A stretch of 64,000 nucleotides of DNA, taken from Celeribacter naphthalenivorans (GTDB lineage: Bacteria; Pseudomonadota; Alphaproteobacteria; Rhodobacterales; Rhodobacteraceae). The notes under the pieces were generated by a model. That model saw nothing but the letters and a program-made list of their open reading frames with translations, had not been told where the DNA came from and ran no database searches. The stretch covers positions 372,001 through 436,000 of the forward strand of contig NZ_JAIVLK010000001.1 of the NCBI RefSeq assembly GCF_020524585.1, written 5' to 3'. Every line of letters starts with the position of its first letter. Position 1 is the stretch's first letter. Position numbers and translations under genes: made by a program. Positions 9,719-18,186 of the stretch are shown piece after piece.

Positions 9719-10225
9719 ATGTTGAGAGCACTCGCCCTTTCGGGCGGCCTGTTGGGGGCCGCCGTTGTGTCCCAGTTTCCTGAGTTCACCCAGCAATACA
9801 CACAGCGCTTAGGCGGTCAGGTCGAGGCCCTGCAAACGGTCATCGCCGATTTCGACGCCTCCGCCACCCGCGCCGAGATGACCCGCGAAGAGGCTCTGGC
9901 CTCGATGGGCGGCTCGGTGTTTCTCGAAAACCGCCGCCGCGACATGCGCAACACCATCGACCGCCATGCGCGCTTGTCGGAGGATTTGACAGTGCTGAAA
10001 GAGGCCTCGCCTCTGGAGCGTCTGACCATGCCGCAACGCGTCGCCGACACGGTTCTGGCGCGCGCCACCTATGACGACTTCCGCCCTGCTTTGCCCCTGA
10101 CGCTTGAGGGCGGTATTTCCGCGCTTGTCGGTTATCTGGGCGGCTGGCTGGCGGTCAGTGGCGTGTTGGCGCTTTTGGCCTGGCCGTTCCGTCGGCGCAA
10201 ATCGCAGGCCGGTCTCACGTTTTAA
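9719..10225 (+). CDS. DUF2937 family protein
   Basis: 168 residues: a hydrophobic N-terminal segment (ALALSGGLLGAAVV), a helical, charged middle probably forming a periplasmic coiled region (residues about 25-115), and a second hydrophobic segment near the C-terminus (SALVGYLGGWLAVSGVLALLAW) followed by positive residues RRRK. The layout and the QFPEFTQQYTQRLGGQ motif match DUF2937. Function is unknown; it stands between the proS terminator and the lipoprotein-release operon. Confidence 0.8.
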   Translation: MLRALALSGGLLGAAVVSQFPEFTQQYTQRLGGQVEALQTVIADFDASATRAEMTREEALASMGGSVFLENRRRDMRNTIDRHARLSEDLTVLKEASPLERLTMPQRVADTVLARATYDDFRPALPLTLEGGISALVGYLGGWLAVSGVLALLAWPFRRRKSQAGLTF

Positions 10226-10347
10226 TCCGCGTCCCTCACGCGGCTTTCATCGCGTTTCATCGCAAGAGGCCGCGTATCGGGCCGGGCAGCGCTTGACCTT
10301 TCTGCGGCCAAAGGGTTTGGTCTGGCAAAGTTTTCAGGAGCCTTTTC

Positions 10348-11643
10348 GTGAACGCGGCCAGAACGACCAAGCCCTTTTCCCGCTTCGAGTGGAAAATCGC
10401 CTTTGCCTACCTGCGCGCGCGGCGCGACGAGGGAGGCGTGTCCGTGATGACATGGATTTCGCTGATCGGCATCACCTTGGCCGTGGCGGCCCTGATCATC
10501 ACGCTTGCCGTGCGCACCGGATTTCGCGCCGAATTCGTCGATACGATTCTGGGCTCCAACGCCCATGTGACCGTCTATTCCTCGATCTACGTGACTGAAG
10601 AGGGCACCACCTCGCGCGCGCTCACCGATTACGACGGCTGGGCCGAAAAACTCCGCGCCGTGCCGGGTGTGACCCGCGCAGCACCTCTGGTGCGTGGTCA
10701 GGTCATGGTCTCGTCGCGTGGCACCAATGCGGGCGTCGAGGTCTATGGCATTTCGCCTGAGGATCTGATGACCATCCCGCGTGTTGCGATTGAGCCTGAT
10801 CAACATTGGGGCGACGTGACGCGGTTCTCCGAAGGCATCGCCATCGGCTCCGGCGTGGCGCGCGATCTGGGTGTCACGGTGGGCGATAAGATCAAGCTGA
10901 TCTCGCCTGATGGGGCCAAAACCGCCTTTGGCACTAGCCCGCGTGTGTCGTCTTTCGAGGTCGTTTATGTCTTCTCTGCCGGGCGCTATGATATTGATAA
11001 GACACGCGCTTATCTCCCGTTCGCCGAGGCGCAGAAGTTCTTTAACCGCGAGGGGGCAGCCGACGAAATCGAAGTCATGATCGAGCATCCCGAGGCGGTC
11101 GATGACATGGCGATCCCTCTGCTGCAAGCGGTCGGAGAGCACGGCATGGTCTGGACTTGGCGCGATGCTTCGGGGTCCTTCCTGCGCGCCTTGGACATCG
11201 AGGACAACGTGATGTTCGTGATCCTCTCGGTGCTGGTGCTGATCGCCGCGATGAACATCGTGTCGGGCCTCATCATGTTGGTGAAAAACAAGGGCCGCGA
11301 CATCGGCATCCTGCGCACCATTGGCCTGACTGAGGGCTCCATTCTGCGTGTTTTCTTCATCTGCGGCGCCATTACCGGCGTCTTGGGCACGCTCTTCGGC
11401 GTCATTCTCGGGTCGCTGTTTGCGATCTACATCGACCAAGTGCTGAGCTTTGTGAACTGGCTCAATGGCGGTGGGGCATGGGATCCGTCGATCCGGGGCA
11501 TCTATGAATTGCCCGCCGAGTTGCGTGCCGTCGATATTCTCAAAGCGGTGTCTTTGTCCTTGGGGCTCTCTTTCATCGTGACCATTTTCCCGGCCCGCCG
11601 CGCGGCCCGCATGAATCCTGTGGAGGCGCTGCGCTATGAATGA
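10348..11643 (+). CDS. lolC: Lipoprotein-releasing ABC transporter permease LolC/LolE
   Basis: 431-residue inner-membrane permease that, with LolD, extracts mature lipoproteins from the inner membrane and hands them to LolA. The FEWKIAFAYLRARRDEGGVSVMTWISLIGI start and the C-terminal FtsX-like block with three membrane helices (ILSVLVLIAAMNIVSGLIML, FFICGAITGVLGTLFGVILG, ending FPARRAARMNPVEALRYE) are diagnostic. A large periplasmic domain lies between the first and second helices. GTG start at 10348 with CAGGAG eight bases upstream. Its last eight bases overlap lolD. Only one permease gene is present, so it may act as a homodimer. Confidence 0.94.
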   Translation: MNAARTTKPFSRFEWKIAFAYLRARRDEGGVSVMTWISLIGITLAVAALIITLAVRTGFRAEFVDTILGSNAHVTVYSSIYVTEEGTTSRALTDYDGWAEKLRAVPGVTRAAPLVRGQVMVSSRGTNAGVEVYGISPEDLMTIPRVAIEPDQHWGDVTRFSEGIAIGSGVARDLGVTVGDKIKLISPDGAKTAFGTSPRVSSFEVVYVFSAGRYDIDKTRAYLPFAEAQKFFNREGAADEIEVMIEHPEAVDDMAIPLLQAVGEHGMVWTWRDASGSFLRALDIEDNVMFVILSVLVLIAAMNIVSGLIMLVKNKGRDIGILRTIGLTEGSILRVFFICGAITGVLGTLFGVILGSLFAIYIDQVLSFVNWLNGGGAWDPSIRGIYELPAELRAVDILKAVSLSLGLSFIVTIFPARRAARMNPVEALRYE

Positions 11644-12334
11644 TCAAAACGCGCGTGAAATGTTGTCCCTGACGGGCGTCGCCAAGACCTATAACGCCGG
11701 CAAACCCAACGAAGTCGACGTGCTGCGTGGCATCGACCTAACGGTGTCTCGTGGCGAGATCGTCGGCCTTATCGCGCCGTCTGGTGCGGGCAAATCGACG
11801 CTTTTGCACATTGCGGGGCTGTTGGACTTGCCGGACAGCGGATCGGTCAAAATCGCAGGCGAGGAGATGACGGGCTTGGGCGACAAGCCCCGCACCGCCA
11901 TGCGCCGCGCGGGCGTGGGGTTCATCTATCAGTTCCACCACTTGCTGCCGGAATTCACCGCGCTCGACAACGTTATCCTGCCGCAACTTGCCAATGCCGT
12001 GCCGGAGGCCGAGGCCTCGGAGCGTGCGATGGGATTGCTGGAGAAAGTCGGCGTCGGCAAACGCGCCCAGCACCGGCCCTCGGCACTCTCGGGCGGCGAA
12101 CAGCAGCGCGTTGCATTCTGTCGCGCTTTGGCGAACAAGCCGGGGCTGTTGCTGGCGGATGAACCCACCGGCAACCTCGACCCGGAAACCTCGGATTTGG
12201 TGTTCGACGTGTTGATGGGCTTGGTGCGCGACGAGGGCTTGTCCGCGCTGATTGCCACGCACAACCTTGAATTGGCGGCGAAAATGGACCGTGTGGTGCG
12301 GCTTTCGAACGGTCAACTCATCGATGCAACATAG
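11636..12334 (+). CDS. lolD: Lipoprotein-releasing ABC transporter ATP-binding protein LolD
   Basis: 232-residue ABC ATPase energising lipoprotein release. Walker A APSGAGKSTLL, Q-loop YQFHHLLPEF, signature LSGGEQQRVAFCRAL, Walker B LLLADEPTGNLDP and the H-loop ATHN are all present. The YQFHHLLPEFTALDN stretch is typical of LolD rather than other MacB-type ATPases. It overlaps the permease gene by eight bases, so the pair is translationally coupled. Its 3' end overlaps the convergent kinase-like gene by 22 bases. Confidence 0.95.
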   Translation: MNDQNAREMLSLTGVAKTYNAGKPNEVDVLRGIDLTVSRGEIVGLIAPSGAGKSTLLHIAGLLDLPDSGSVKIAGEEMTGLGDKPRTAMRRAGVGFIYQFHHLLPEFTALDNVILPQLANAVPEAEASERAMGLLEKVGVGKRAQHRPSALSGGEQQRVAFCRALANKPGLLLADEPTGNLDPETSDLVFDVLMGLVRDEGLSALIATHNLELAAKMDRVVRLSNGQLIDAT

Positions 12335-13272
12335 CGTTCGGCCATCTTATTGCGCCGGTAGACCGCTCGCTCAGACCAATGTTCGCAACGCTTAAAGCTG
12401 TTGAGCAGTTCGACACCTAAGAAGAATGGCAAGAGGCGATCTAGTTCTCCTTCTGGGAGGATGGTGCGAAATGGTGCGATTAGTCGATCATTTAGACCCA
12501 ATGTGCTGCCTTGCGTGTCCGAAAAGGCGTTGGTTCGGATCAAGAAATAGGCAATTTCTTGGGCGACCGGGCGTCTGTTTTGAGCATGAAAATCAATCGC
12601 ATACACAGTGTTCTCGTCATAGATCAAATTGCCGAGCTGAAAGTCTCCGTGCCCGGGGGATTGTGTGACTGGCCCTGAGGCAGCAGGTAAAGCCATGTAT
12701 GCGACCTCCCGCACTTTATCATGCAGCTTTTCGAACTTGGATGCAGCGCGCTCCTCGGAGGCAGATAAAGGGGCATCTTGGTTCAATACCTTTCGCCAAT
12801 AGTTTCCGGCCAGACCGTTGATCGAGTGGTTTCTTCTGATGATTTCTGCGAGCCACATCGCAGCCCCCTGGATCAAATAGTCGGGCGGTGCTGCGTCAAG
12901 TTTCAATGATAGCGTTCCGGTATGCCCAGGACAGAGACGCGTTGCATAGAGGCTGAGGTTTGGTCGGCAGAACAGAAATTCGGCTGCGCGCGCAGGCCCT
13001 GACACACCGAGCAAGCCGGCTCGCACACACAGGGCTTGAACCTCGCCTTCCAATCGCTCTACGGCCCGCTCCCCAAGAAACAGTTTTACGATCGCGTTTG
13101 GTGAATTTGTTTCGGCAGTTTCATGGAGAGAGGGCCCGCTCTTGTCGTGCCAGTGCGCATAGAAAACAGCACGTTCCGGCATGTGTTTGATTGCCGAGAC
13201 AAGCCGTAACTTGTTTCGCAAAGAGTGCTCGGCATCAATATTAGATTGGAGTTGGGCCATGAGATCAAACAT
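12313..13272 (-). CDS. Phosphotransferase family protein (aminoglycoside/choline-kinase-like fold)
   Basis: About 319 residues. The segment GHGDFQLGNLIYDENTVYAIDFHAQN contains the Brenner-type catalytic loop (HGDFQLGN) and the metal-binding IDFH of the APH/choline kinase fold, so a small-molecule kinase activity is plausible. An N-terminal AIVKLFLG could hold the ATP-lysine. It is not close enough to a named family for a substrate call. Base composition is a little lower in GC than its neighbours. Its end overlaps lolD antisense by 22 bases. The start is uncertain: 13272 (ATG), 13260 (ATG) or a TTG at 13308. Confidence 0.65.
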   Translation of the reverse strand: MFDLMAQLQSNIDAEHSLRNKLRLVSAIKHMPERAVFYAHWHDKSGPSLHETAETNSPNAIVKLFLGERAVERLEGEVQALCVRAGLLGVSGPARAAEFLFCRPNLSLYATRLCPGHTGTLSLKLDAAPPDYLIQGAAMWLAEIIRRNHSINGLAGNYWRKVLNQDAPLSASEERAASKFEKLHDKVREVAYMALPAASGPVTQSPGHGDFQLGNLIYDENTVYAIDFHAQNRRPVAQEIAYFLIRTNAFSDTQGSTLGLNDRLIAPFRTILPEGELDRLLPFFLGVELLNSFKRCEHWSERAVYRRNKMAERYVASMS

Positions 13273-13349
13273 GGCGCAGACTATGTCTCGCCTGAGCGGG
13301 AGCGTCAAAGTGCTTTTCGCTCCAGCTCTGTTGTGAAGGTGAGCCGCTC

Positions 13350-13772
13350 TCAGTTGTTAACGATGTTGTTGTAAATCCCCATCGCGGTGATGACGATGGC
13401 CGCGTCGCGGGCGATTTTATAGATCGTATCGCCGGAAATGGCATAGCGGTCGCGGCCCGGATCGGGCAGGCCATAGCGCCCGTAATCGCGCAGGATGGTG
13501 TAGCCGTCGGGCAGGCGGTCGCCCTTGGCAAAGCCTTTGCGCTCGGCGCAGTTCTTGGCGATGCCGGGGGGCAGGGAGGTGCGCTTGCCCTCACGGATTT
13601 GCTTTTCAATGCCGGGCGGAAGATCGCAGCCCGCCGGGATATGCACCCGCACGTGACCTGCGTTGCCATTGCCATGCCCGTTGCCATGCTTGAGCTTGTT
13701 CGGATTGGCAAAAGCCGGGCTCGCCGCCAAAAGCGTGAGGGTGATGAGAGTTGTGGTTTTCAAGCGGGTCAT
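13350..13772 (-). CDS. Secreted RcnB-like protein
   Basis: 140 residues with a signal peptide (TTTLITLTLLAASPAFA then NPNK), a His/Gly/Asn-rich linker (KHGNGHGNGNAGHV), and a C-terminal block reading KGDRLPDGYTILRDYGRYGLPDPG then DRYAISGDTIYKIARDAAIVITAM. That block resembles the RcnB/YohN family pattern (a GDRLP motif, a YRLP motif, then a hydrophobic end). Family members are periplasmic and in E. coli affect nickel/cobalt homeostasis; the function here is only suggested. The ATG at 13772 has GAGGCG just upstream. Confidence 0.7.
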   Translation of the reverse strand: MTRLKTTTLITLTLLAASPAFANPNKLKHGNGHGNGNAGHVRVHIPAGCDLPPGIEKQIREGKRTSLPPGIAKNCAERKGFAKGDRLPDGYTILRDYGRYGLPDPGRDRYAISGDTIYKIARDAAIVITAMGIYNNIVNN

Positions 13773-13904
13773 GTGCGCCTCTGATTTGTTTTCAGAGAGT
13801 ATAACGCGGGGGCCGAGGGAAGGGTTCCCCTCAGTTCGGGGATGGGCGGAAGGGTGCCGAGGGGGTGGCCCTTCGGTCAAAGCAGTTTGGAACTGGGTGC
13901 ACTT

Positions 13905-13960
13905 GCGATTGCTTTGGCAATCGCCAAGCATCCTGCCCGCCACACATGCGGGATGCTTGG
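13905..13960. repeat. Two adjoining perfect hairpins
   Basis: GCGATTGC at 13905-13912 pairs with GCAATCGC at 13917-13924 (4-base loop). Directly adjoining, CCAAGCAT at 13924-13931 plus CCCGC at 13936-13940 pair with GCGGG at 13948-13952 plus ATGCTTGG at 13953-13960. The pair sits 30 bases past the stop of the AbiJ-like gene. It may serve as its terminator (without a clear T-run) or be a REP-like element. It has no coding content. Confidence 0.6.
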
Positions 13961-13990
13961 TATGTTTGCTATTTGGGCCGAAGAATGTGT

Positions 13991-14926
13991 TCAATCTGAT
14001 GCGTTTTGATCGCTTGCTCGCGCAAGTAAGTTTATATTTGCCGCTGTCACATTGATGCAGAAATCAACCATAGCATTCGGAATATTCTTCTTGATGGCTC
14101 CTTGGCCATGGCCTGAAGTCTTATTGCGAACAGTTGGCAAACCGGATTCCAAAATTGATCTTAGAGAATTGAATTCATTCGTAAGATATTTCGGAATAAG
14201 TTCAGCTCGGAAAACGCGTTCGATCAATTTACTAGCAGGTAGGTTTTCGATCTCTTGCTCTCTGTGTTCCGTGAGTACGATTTTCATGACGCTCTCAAAA
14301 CACTTTAGACAATCAGCAATTGCCTCTTGGTTTTTCTGATTTTTTTGGTGTTCGATCGCCGACCTGAATTCTTCGTTTGCGTTGGAAAATCTTTTCTCGT
14401 TAAGGATTTTTAGGGCGGGAAGAATGTTCTGTTGATGAAGATGAAGGGAGTCGATCCTCATTATTTGTTCATTCTCAAATTGATACCCGGTGCTATCTTC
14501 CCTAAATCGAACGTTTAATTCTTTTATGGCTGTGTGACCAATATCAGCCCAATCGTATCTACCGCTTTCGGCACGAATGGCGATGAGTTTAAAAGACAAT
14601 TCTATGACATCTAAAACTCTTTCAATTTTCTCTTCTTGGAGAAAAAAGTTTATTAGTTCATGAAACTCATCTTTTGCATTGTGGCGGTCTTCAACAAGGC
14701 AAAATACGCCATATTCTCTTCTTAGAGCTCGTACTAACGATGTGTACGATTCGTGAGCATCTGCGTGTCCGTAGCCTCTAAAATCGTCATATGAGCCGAG
14801 AGCATCATTCCATATATGGACAATTTGTGTTCGAAGCTTTTGACTGATTTTTTCGTACTGAAAAACATCGTCGACTGAACTTTGAGCTCGCTTTTTACGT
14901 TTGGAGAAAAGGTCAAAAACAACCAT
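13991..14926 (-). CDS. AbiJ/Abi_C-like putative abortive-infection protein with HEPN motif
   Basis: 311 residues, notably AT-rich in an otherwise GC-rich window. The N-terminus (FDLFSKRKKRAQ, DVFQYEKISQKLRTQIVHIW) matches what I recall of the STM4504/CBY_0614 family, whose N-terminal region is AbiJ_NTD4-like. The C-terminal part contains LESGLPTVRNKTSGHGQG, an Abi_C-like motif with R267-N-K-x3-H273, fitting the Rx4-6H active site of HEPN ribonucleases. Inference: an RNase-type defence protein. It begins nine bases after the parE stop on the same strand, so it probably depends on parE transcription. No antitoxin partner is visible beside it. Family assignment is from memory and needs a profile search. 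Confidence 0.65.
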   Translation of the reverse strand: MVVFDLFSKRKKRAQSSVDDVFQYEKISQKLRTQIVHIWNDALGSYDDFRGYGHADAHESYTSLVRALRREYGVFCLVEDRHNAKDEFHELINFFLQEEKIERVLDVIELSFKLIAIRAESGRYDWADIGHTAIKELNVRFREDSTGYQFENEQIMRIDSLHLHQQNILPALKILNEKRFSNANEEFRSAIEHQKNQKNQEAIADCLKCFESVMKIVLTEHREQEIENLPASKLIERVFRAELIPKYLTNEFNSLRSILESGLPTVRNKTSGHGQGAIKKNIPNAMVDFCINVTAANINLLARASDQNASD

Positions 14927-14935
14927 TAATCGCTC

Positions 14936-16891
14936 CTACACATCCAATTCCTCAACAAACCGCGCATTCTCCTGGATGTACTGGAACCGCAACTCCGGCT
15001 TTTTCCCCATCAAACGCTCCACCAGATCGGCGGTTTCGCCCGGTTCGTCTTCGTCAATCGTCACCCGAATGAGCTTGCGCGTCGCCGGGTCCATCGTGGT
15101 TTCTTTCAAATCCTTGGCGTCCATTTCGCCAAGACCCTTAAACCGTGACACGTCGATTTTGCCTTTGCCGCCAAGGCCTTTCTCCAACCACATATCGCGC
15201 TCCGCCTCATCCAGACAGTAGACGCGTTTTGCGCCCTGCGTCAGGCGGTAGAGCGGCGGGCAGGCGAGGTAGAGGTGGCCTTGGTCGATGAGGGGGCGCA
15301 TCTGGGTGTAGAAGAATGTCATCAGAAGCGAGGCGATGTGGGCGCCGTCGACGTCCGCGTCGGTCATGATGATCACGCGTTCGTAGCGCAGGTCATCGAC
15401 GTTGAACCGCGTGCCCATGCCGACGCCGAGCGCTTCGCACAGATCCGAGATTTCCTGGTTCGACGTGAGTTTGTTGGAGGCGGCGCCGAGCACGTTCAGG
15501 ATTTTACCCTTCAAGGGCAGCAAGGCCTGCGTCTCGCGTTTGCGCGCGCCCTTGGCGGAACCACCGGCCGAGTCGCCCTCGACGATAAACAGCTCGGTGT
15601 TCGAGCGGTCTTTCGAGGTACAGTCGGTGAGCTTGCCCGGCAGACGGAGTTTCTTGGTCGCGGATTTGCGCTGGGTCTCTTTTTCCTGACGGCGGCGCAT
15701 GCGTTCTTCGGCGCGGAGCACCAGAAAATCGAGGATGGCACCGGCGGATTTCGTATCGGCGGCGAGCCAATTGTCGAAGTGATCGCGCACGGAGTTTTCC
15801 ACCAGACGCGCGGCCTCGGTGGTGGCGAGGCGGTCCTTGGTCTGGCCGACAAACTCAGGATCGGAGATGAAACAGGAGACCAAAGCACAGCCGCCGGTGA
15901 TCAGGTCATCGCGGGTGATGTCCTTGGCCTTGCGGTTGCCGACCAGCTCGCCATAGGCCTTCACGCCCTTGAGGATCGCGGCCCAGAACCCGGTTTCATG
16001 CGTGCCGCCCTCGGGCGTCGGCACGGTGTTACAATAGGACTGGATGAAGCCATCGCGCGACGGCGTCCAGTTGATCGCCCATTCGACCTTGCCCGGCACA
16101 CCAAAGCGCGCACCGAATTCGACCGTACCCGCGAAGGGGCGTTCGGAATAGGTGGAGGCGGTGCCCAGCGTCTCGGACAGATAATCCGCCAGACCGCCGG
16201 GGAAGTGAAAGGTGGCCTCGGTGGGCGTCTCGCCATCGTCGATCTCGCTTTTCCAGCGGATTTCGACGCCGGAAAAGAGATAGGCCTTGGAGCGCGCCAG
16301 AGTGAAGAGGCGTTTGGGTTTGAAACGATGCGAGCCGAAGATTTGCGCATCGGCGTGGAATTTCACCGAGGTGCCGCGCCGGTTGGGGGCGGCGCCGATT
16401 TTCTCGACCGGACCTTCGGGGATACCGCGGGAGAACCGCTGCTCAAAAAGTTCCTTGTTCTTGGCGACCTGCACGACCATCAGGTCAGACAGAGCGTTCA
16501 CCACAGAGGAACCAACGCCGTGCAAACCGCCCGAGGTCTGATAGGCCTTGCCGGAGAATTTACCGCCCGCGTGGAGCGTACAGAGAATGACTTCGAGCGC
16601 GGATTTGCCGGGAAATTTCGGGTGCGGGTCGATCGGAATGCCGCGCCCGTTGTCGGTGACGGTGACGGAATAATCGGCATGAAGGATCAGCTCGATCCGG
16701 TTGGCATGGCCCGCGACGGCCTCGTCCATCGAGTTGTCGAGAATCTCGGCCACAAGGTGATGCAGCGCGCGCTCGTCCGTGCCGCCGATATACATGCCGG
16801 GGCGTTTGCGCACGGGCTCAAGCCCCTCCAACACCTCGATGGAAGATGCATCATACTCGTCAGGGCCGTTGGCCAGCAGGTCGTCGGACAT
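14936..16891 (-). CDS. parE: DNA topoisomerase IV subunit B (ParE)
   Basis: 651-residue ATPase subunit of topoisomerase IV, which decatenates daughter chromosomes with ParC. GHKL ATPase motifs: LDNSMDEAVAGHA, TDNGRGIP and GGLHGVGSSVVNAL. TOPRIM domain: EGDSAGGSAKGAR and TDADVDGAHIA. The end QYIQENARFVEELDV is typical of alphaproteobacterial ParE; the length and absence of the GyrB insertion separate it from GyrB. It is divergent from the glycosyltransferase gene across a 172-base, AT-rich intergenic region. An AT-rich foreign-looking gene follows immediately downstream. Confidence 0.95.
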   Translation of the reverse strand: MSDDLLANGPDEYDASSIEVLEGLEPVRKRPGMYIGGTDERALHHLVAEILDNSMDEAVAGHANRIELILHADYSVTVTDNGRGIPIDPHPKFPGKSALEVILCTLHAGGKFSGKAYQTSGGLHGVGSSVVNALSDLMVVQVAKNKELFEQRFSRGIPEGPVEKIGAAPNRRGTSVKFHADAQIFGSHRFKPKRLFTLARSKAYLFSGVEIRWKSEIDDGETPTEATFHFPGGLADYLSETLGTASTYSERPFAGTVEFGARFGVPGKVEWAINWTPSRDGFIQSYCNTVPTPEGGTHETGFWAAILKGVKAYGELVGNRKAKDITRDDLITGGCALVSCFISDPEFVGQTKDRLATTEAARLVENSVRDHFDNWLAADTKSAGAILDFLVLRAEERMRRRQEKETQRKSATKKLRLPGKLTDCTSKDRSNTELFIVEGDSAGGSAKGARKRETQALLPLKGKILNVLGAASNKLTSNQEISDLCEALGVGMGTRFNVDDLRYERVIIMTDADVDGAHIASLLMTFFYTQMRPLIDQGHLYLACPPLYRLTQGAKRVYCLDEAERDMWLEKGLGGKGKIDVSRFKGLGEMDAKDLKETTMDPATRKLIRVTIDEDEPGETADLVERLMGKKPELRFQYIQENARFVEELDV

Positions 16892-17063
16892 ATAAAGAGG
16901 CTCGATTTTTTGTGTTTCTCTGATCGTCCATTAGACCATTGCATGAAGTCGGGGGCAATATCTTGTAGGGGTATGGGGAAAAATTACAGATTTTTCCAGT
17001 TTTCGGGCCGCGCTTCTATGATAAAATCTTCCGAATAAATCTTGGCTATACCCGGGGGGGAAC

Positions 17064-18035
17064 ATGTCATATCGGAACGTGGCGATTATCGTCGAATGGG
17101 AAAATGCGCTTTTGGCGGAGCTTGAGCGCCCCAAGGAAATGTTGCGCCGTTTGCAAGGCCAAGCCATTGCGTTCGCACAGCGCGAGGGCTGTCGATTTCA
17201 TCTCGTGATTGCGTATAACCCGCATGATGTGGACATCGCGGTGCCCCAAGGGGCCGTGGACGATTGTATCGATGAAGAAAGCTGGCCGGGAACGGTGACC
17301 TTCATGGATGCGGGAGATCGGCATTATTACGCGTTGAAAACCCATGCGGTCGCTCAGCGCGATGAGGATTTGATTGTTTTCGTCGACAGCGATGTGGTGC
17401 CGGAAGAGGGCTGGCTCGAGGCGTTGCTGACCCCGTTTCAGGATCCCGAGGTACAGATCGTCGGCGGAAATACCTATCTCGACACACCGGACACGACGGG
17501 AAAGGCGTTTGCGCTCTTCTGGTTTTTCAAACCCAAGCGCAGTTTGCCGCAGTTGAGCACCCGGCGCAGCTTTTTCGCCAATAATCTGGCCATCCGAAAA
17601 GCGACCTTCGAAGCGCATCCTTTCCCCGAAGCACAGGCCTATCGCGGTCAATGCAACGAAATGGCACGGGCGCTGATCAAGGATGGGATTGCGATTCATT
17701 CGGCGGGAGCTGCGTGGATGTCCCATCCGGCGCCGAACGGGGTGAGTCACATCCTGAACCGTGCGGCGGCGAAGGGGTTCGACAATGTGTATTGGAACCG
17801 CCAGCGCAAGGCGGGGTGGCTCAAGGCCAGTCCGATCGGCGCCGTGTTTCGCCTGTTGCGTACCGTCCTACAGTTGCCGTCGCGGGTTGTGTCGCGCAAT
17901 CGGGACTTGCATTTCGGCCTGATCGGCGGCGCGCTCGGCGCTTTGGGGGGCATCGGCTATGCCTTGATCGTGTTCCTCTCCGAACTTGTCTCTTGGATCG
18001 CTCCGCGTTTTGTCAAACGCCATGTGTCGGTCTGA
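17064..18035 (+). CDS. Glycosyltransferase family 2 protein
   Basis: 323 residues. The GT-A-type core includes the acidic metal-binding motif FVDSDVVPEEGW (residues about 109-120), preceded by an Asp in VTFMDAGDRHYYA, and a later substrate region SFFANNLAIRKATFE. A hydrophobic C-terminal helix pair (GGALGALGGIGYALIVFLSELVSW) suggests membrane attachment. It probably transfers a sugar to a lipid or polysaccharide acceptor; donor and acceptor are unknown. It stands alone between parE and ppk2. The start is preceded by a G-run at about 17055-17061. Confidence 0.8.
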   Translation: MSYRNVAIIVEWENALLAELERPKEMLRRLQGQAIAFAQREGCRFHLVIAYNPHDVDIAVPQGAVDDCIDEESWPGTVTFMDAGDRHYYALKTHAVAQRDEDLIVFVDSDVVPEEGWLEALLTPFQDPEVQIVGGNTYLDTPDTTGKAFALFWFFKPKRSLPQLSTRRSFFANNLAIRKATFEAHPFPEAQAYRGQCNEMARALIKDGIAIHSAGAAWMSHPAPNGVSHILNRAAAKGFDNVYWNRQRKAGWLKASPIGAVFRLLRTVLQLPSRVVSRNRDLHFGLIGGALGALGGIGYALIVFLSELVSWIAPRFVKRHVSV

Positions 18036-18186
18036 GACCCTAAAAGGCGCCGGATAAAACGGCACATTGGGGCAGGGCGTCGAAAACCTTGCCCCAGATC
18101 AAGGAAAGGCAAAGCGGTTTCCTGTAACAGGGGGGTGACAAGCGCAGAGTTTGCCTCGCGTTGCCCACCGATGGAGATATGCCCGC

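Noticed and set aside
15275-17038. Long open frame (587 codons) on the plus strand across parE
   Set aside because: It lies wholly antisense to parE, which has full motifs and normal length. The translation is low-complexity and shows no domain; long antisense frames are common in GC-rich coding DNA.
16892-17063. Small gene or RNA in the AT-rich parE-glycosyltransferase gap
   Set aside because: The stretch is AT-rich and promoter-like, but no convincing -10/-35 pair, hairpin or ORF with ribosome site was found.
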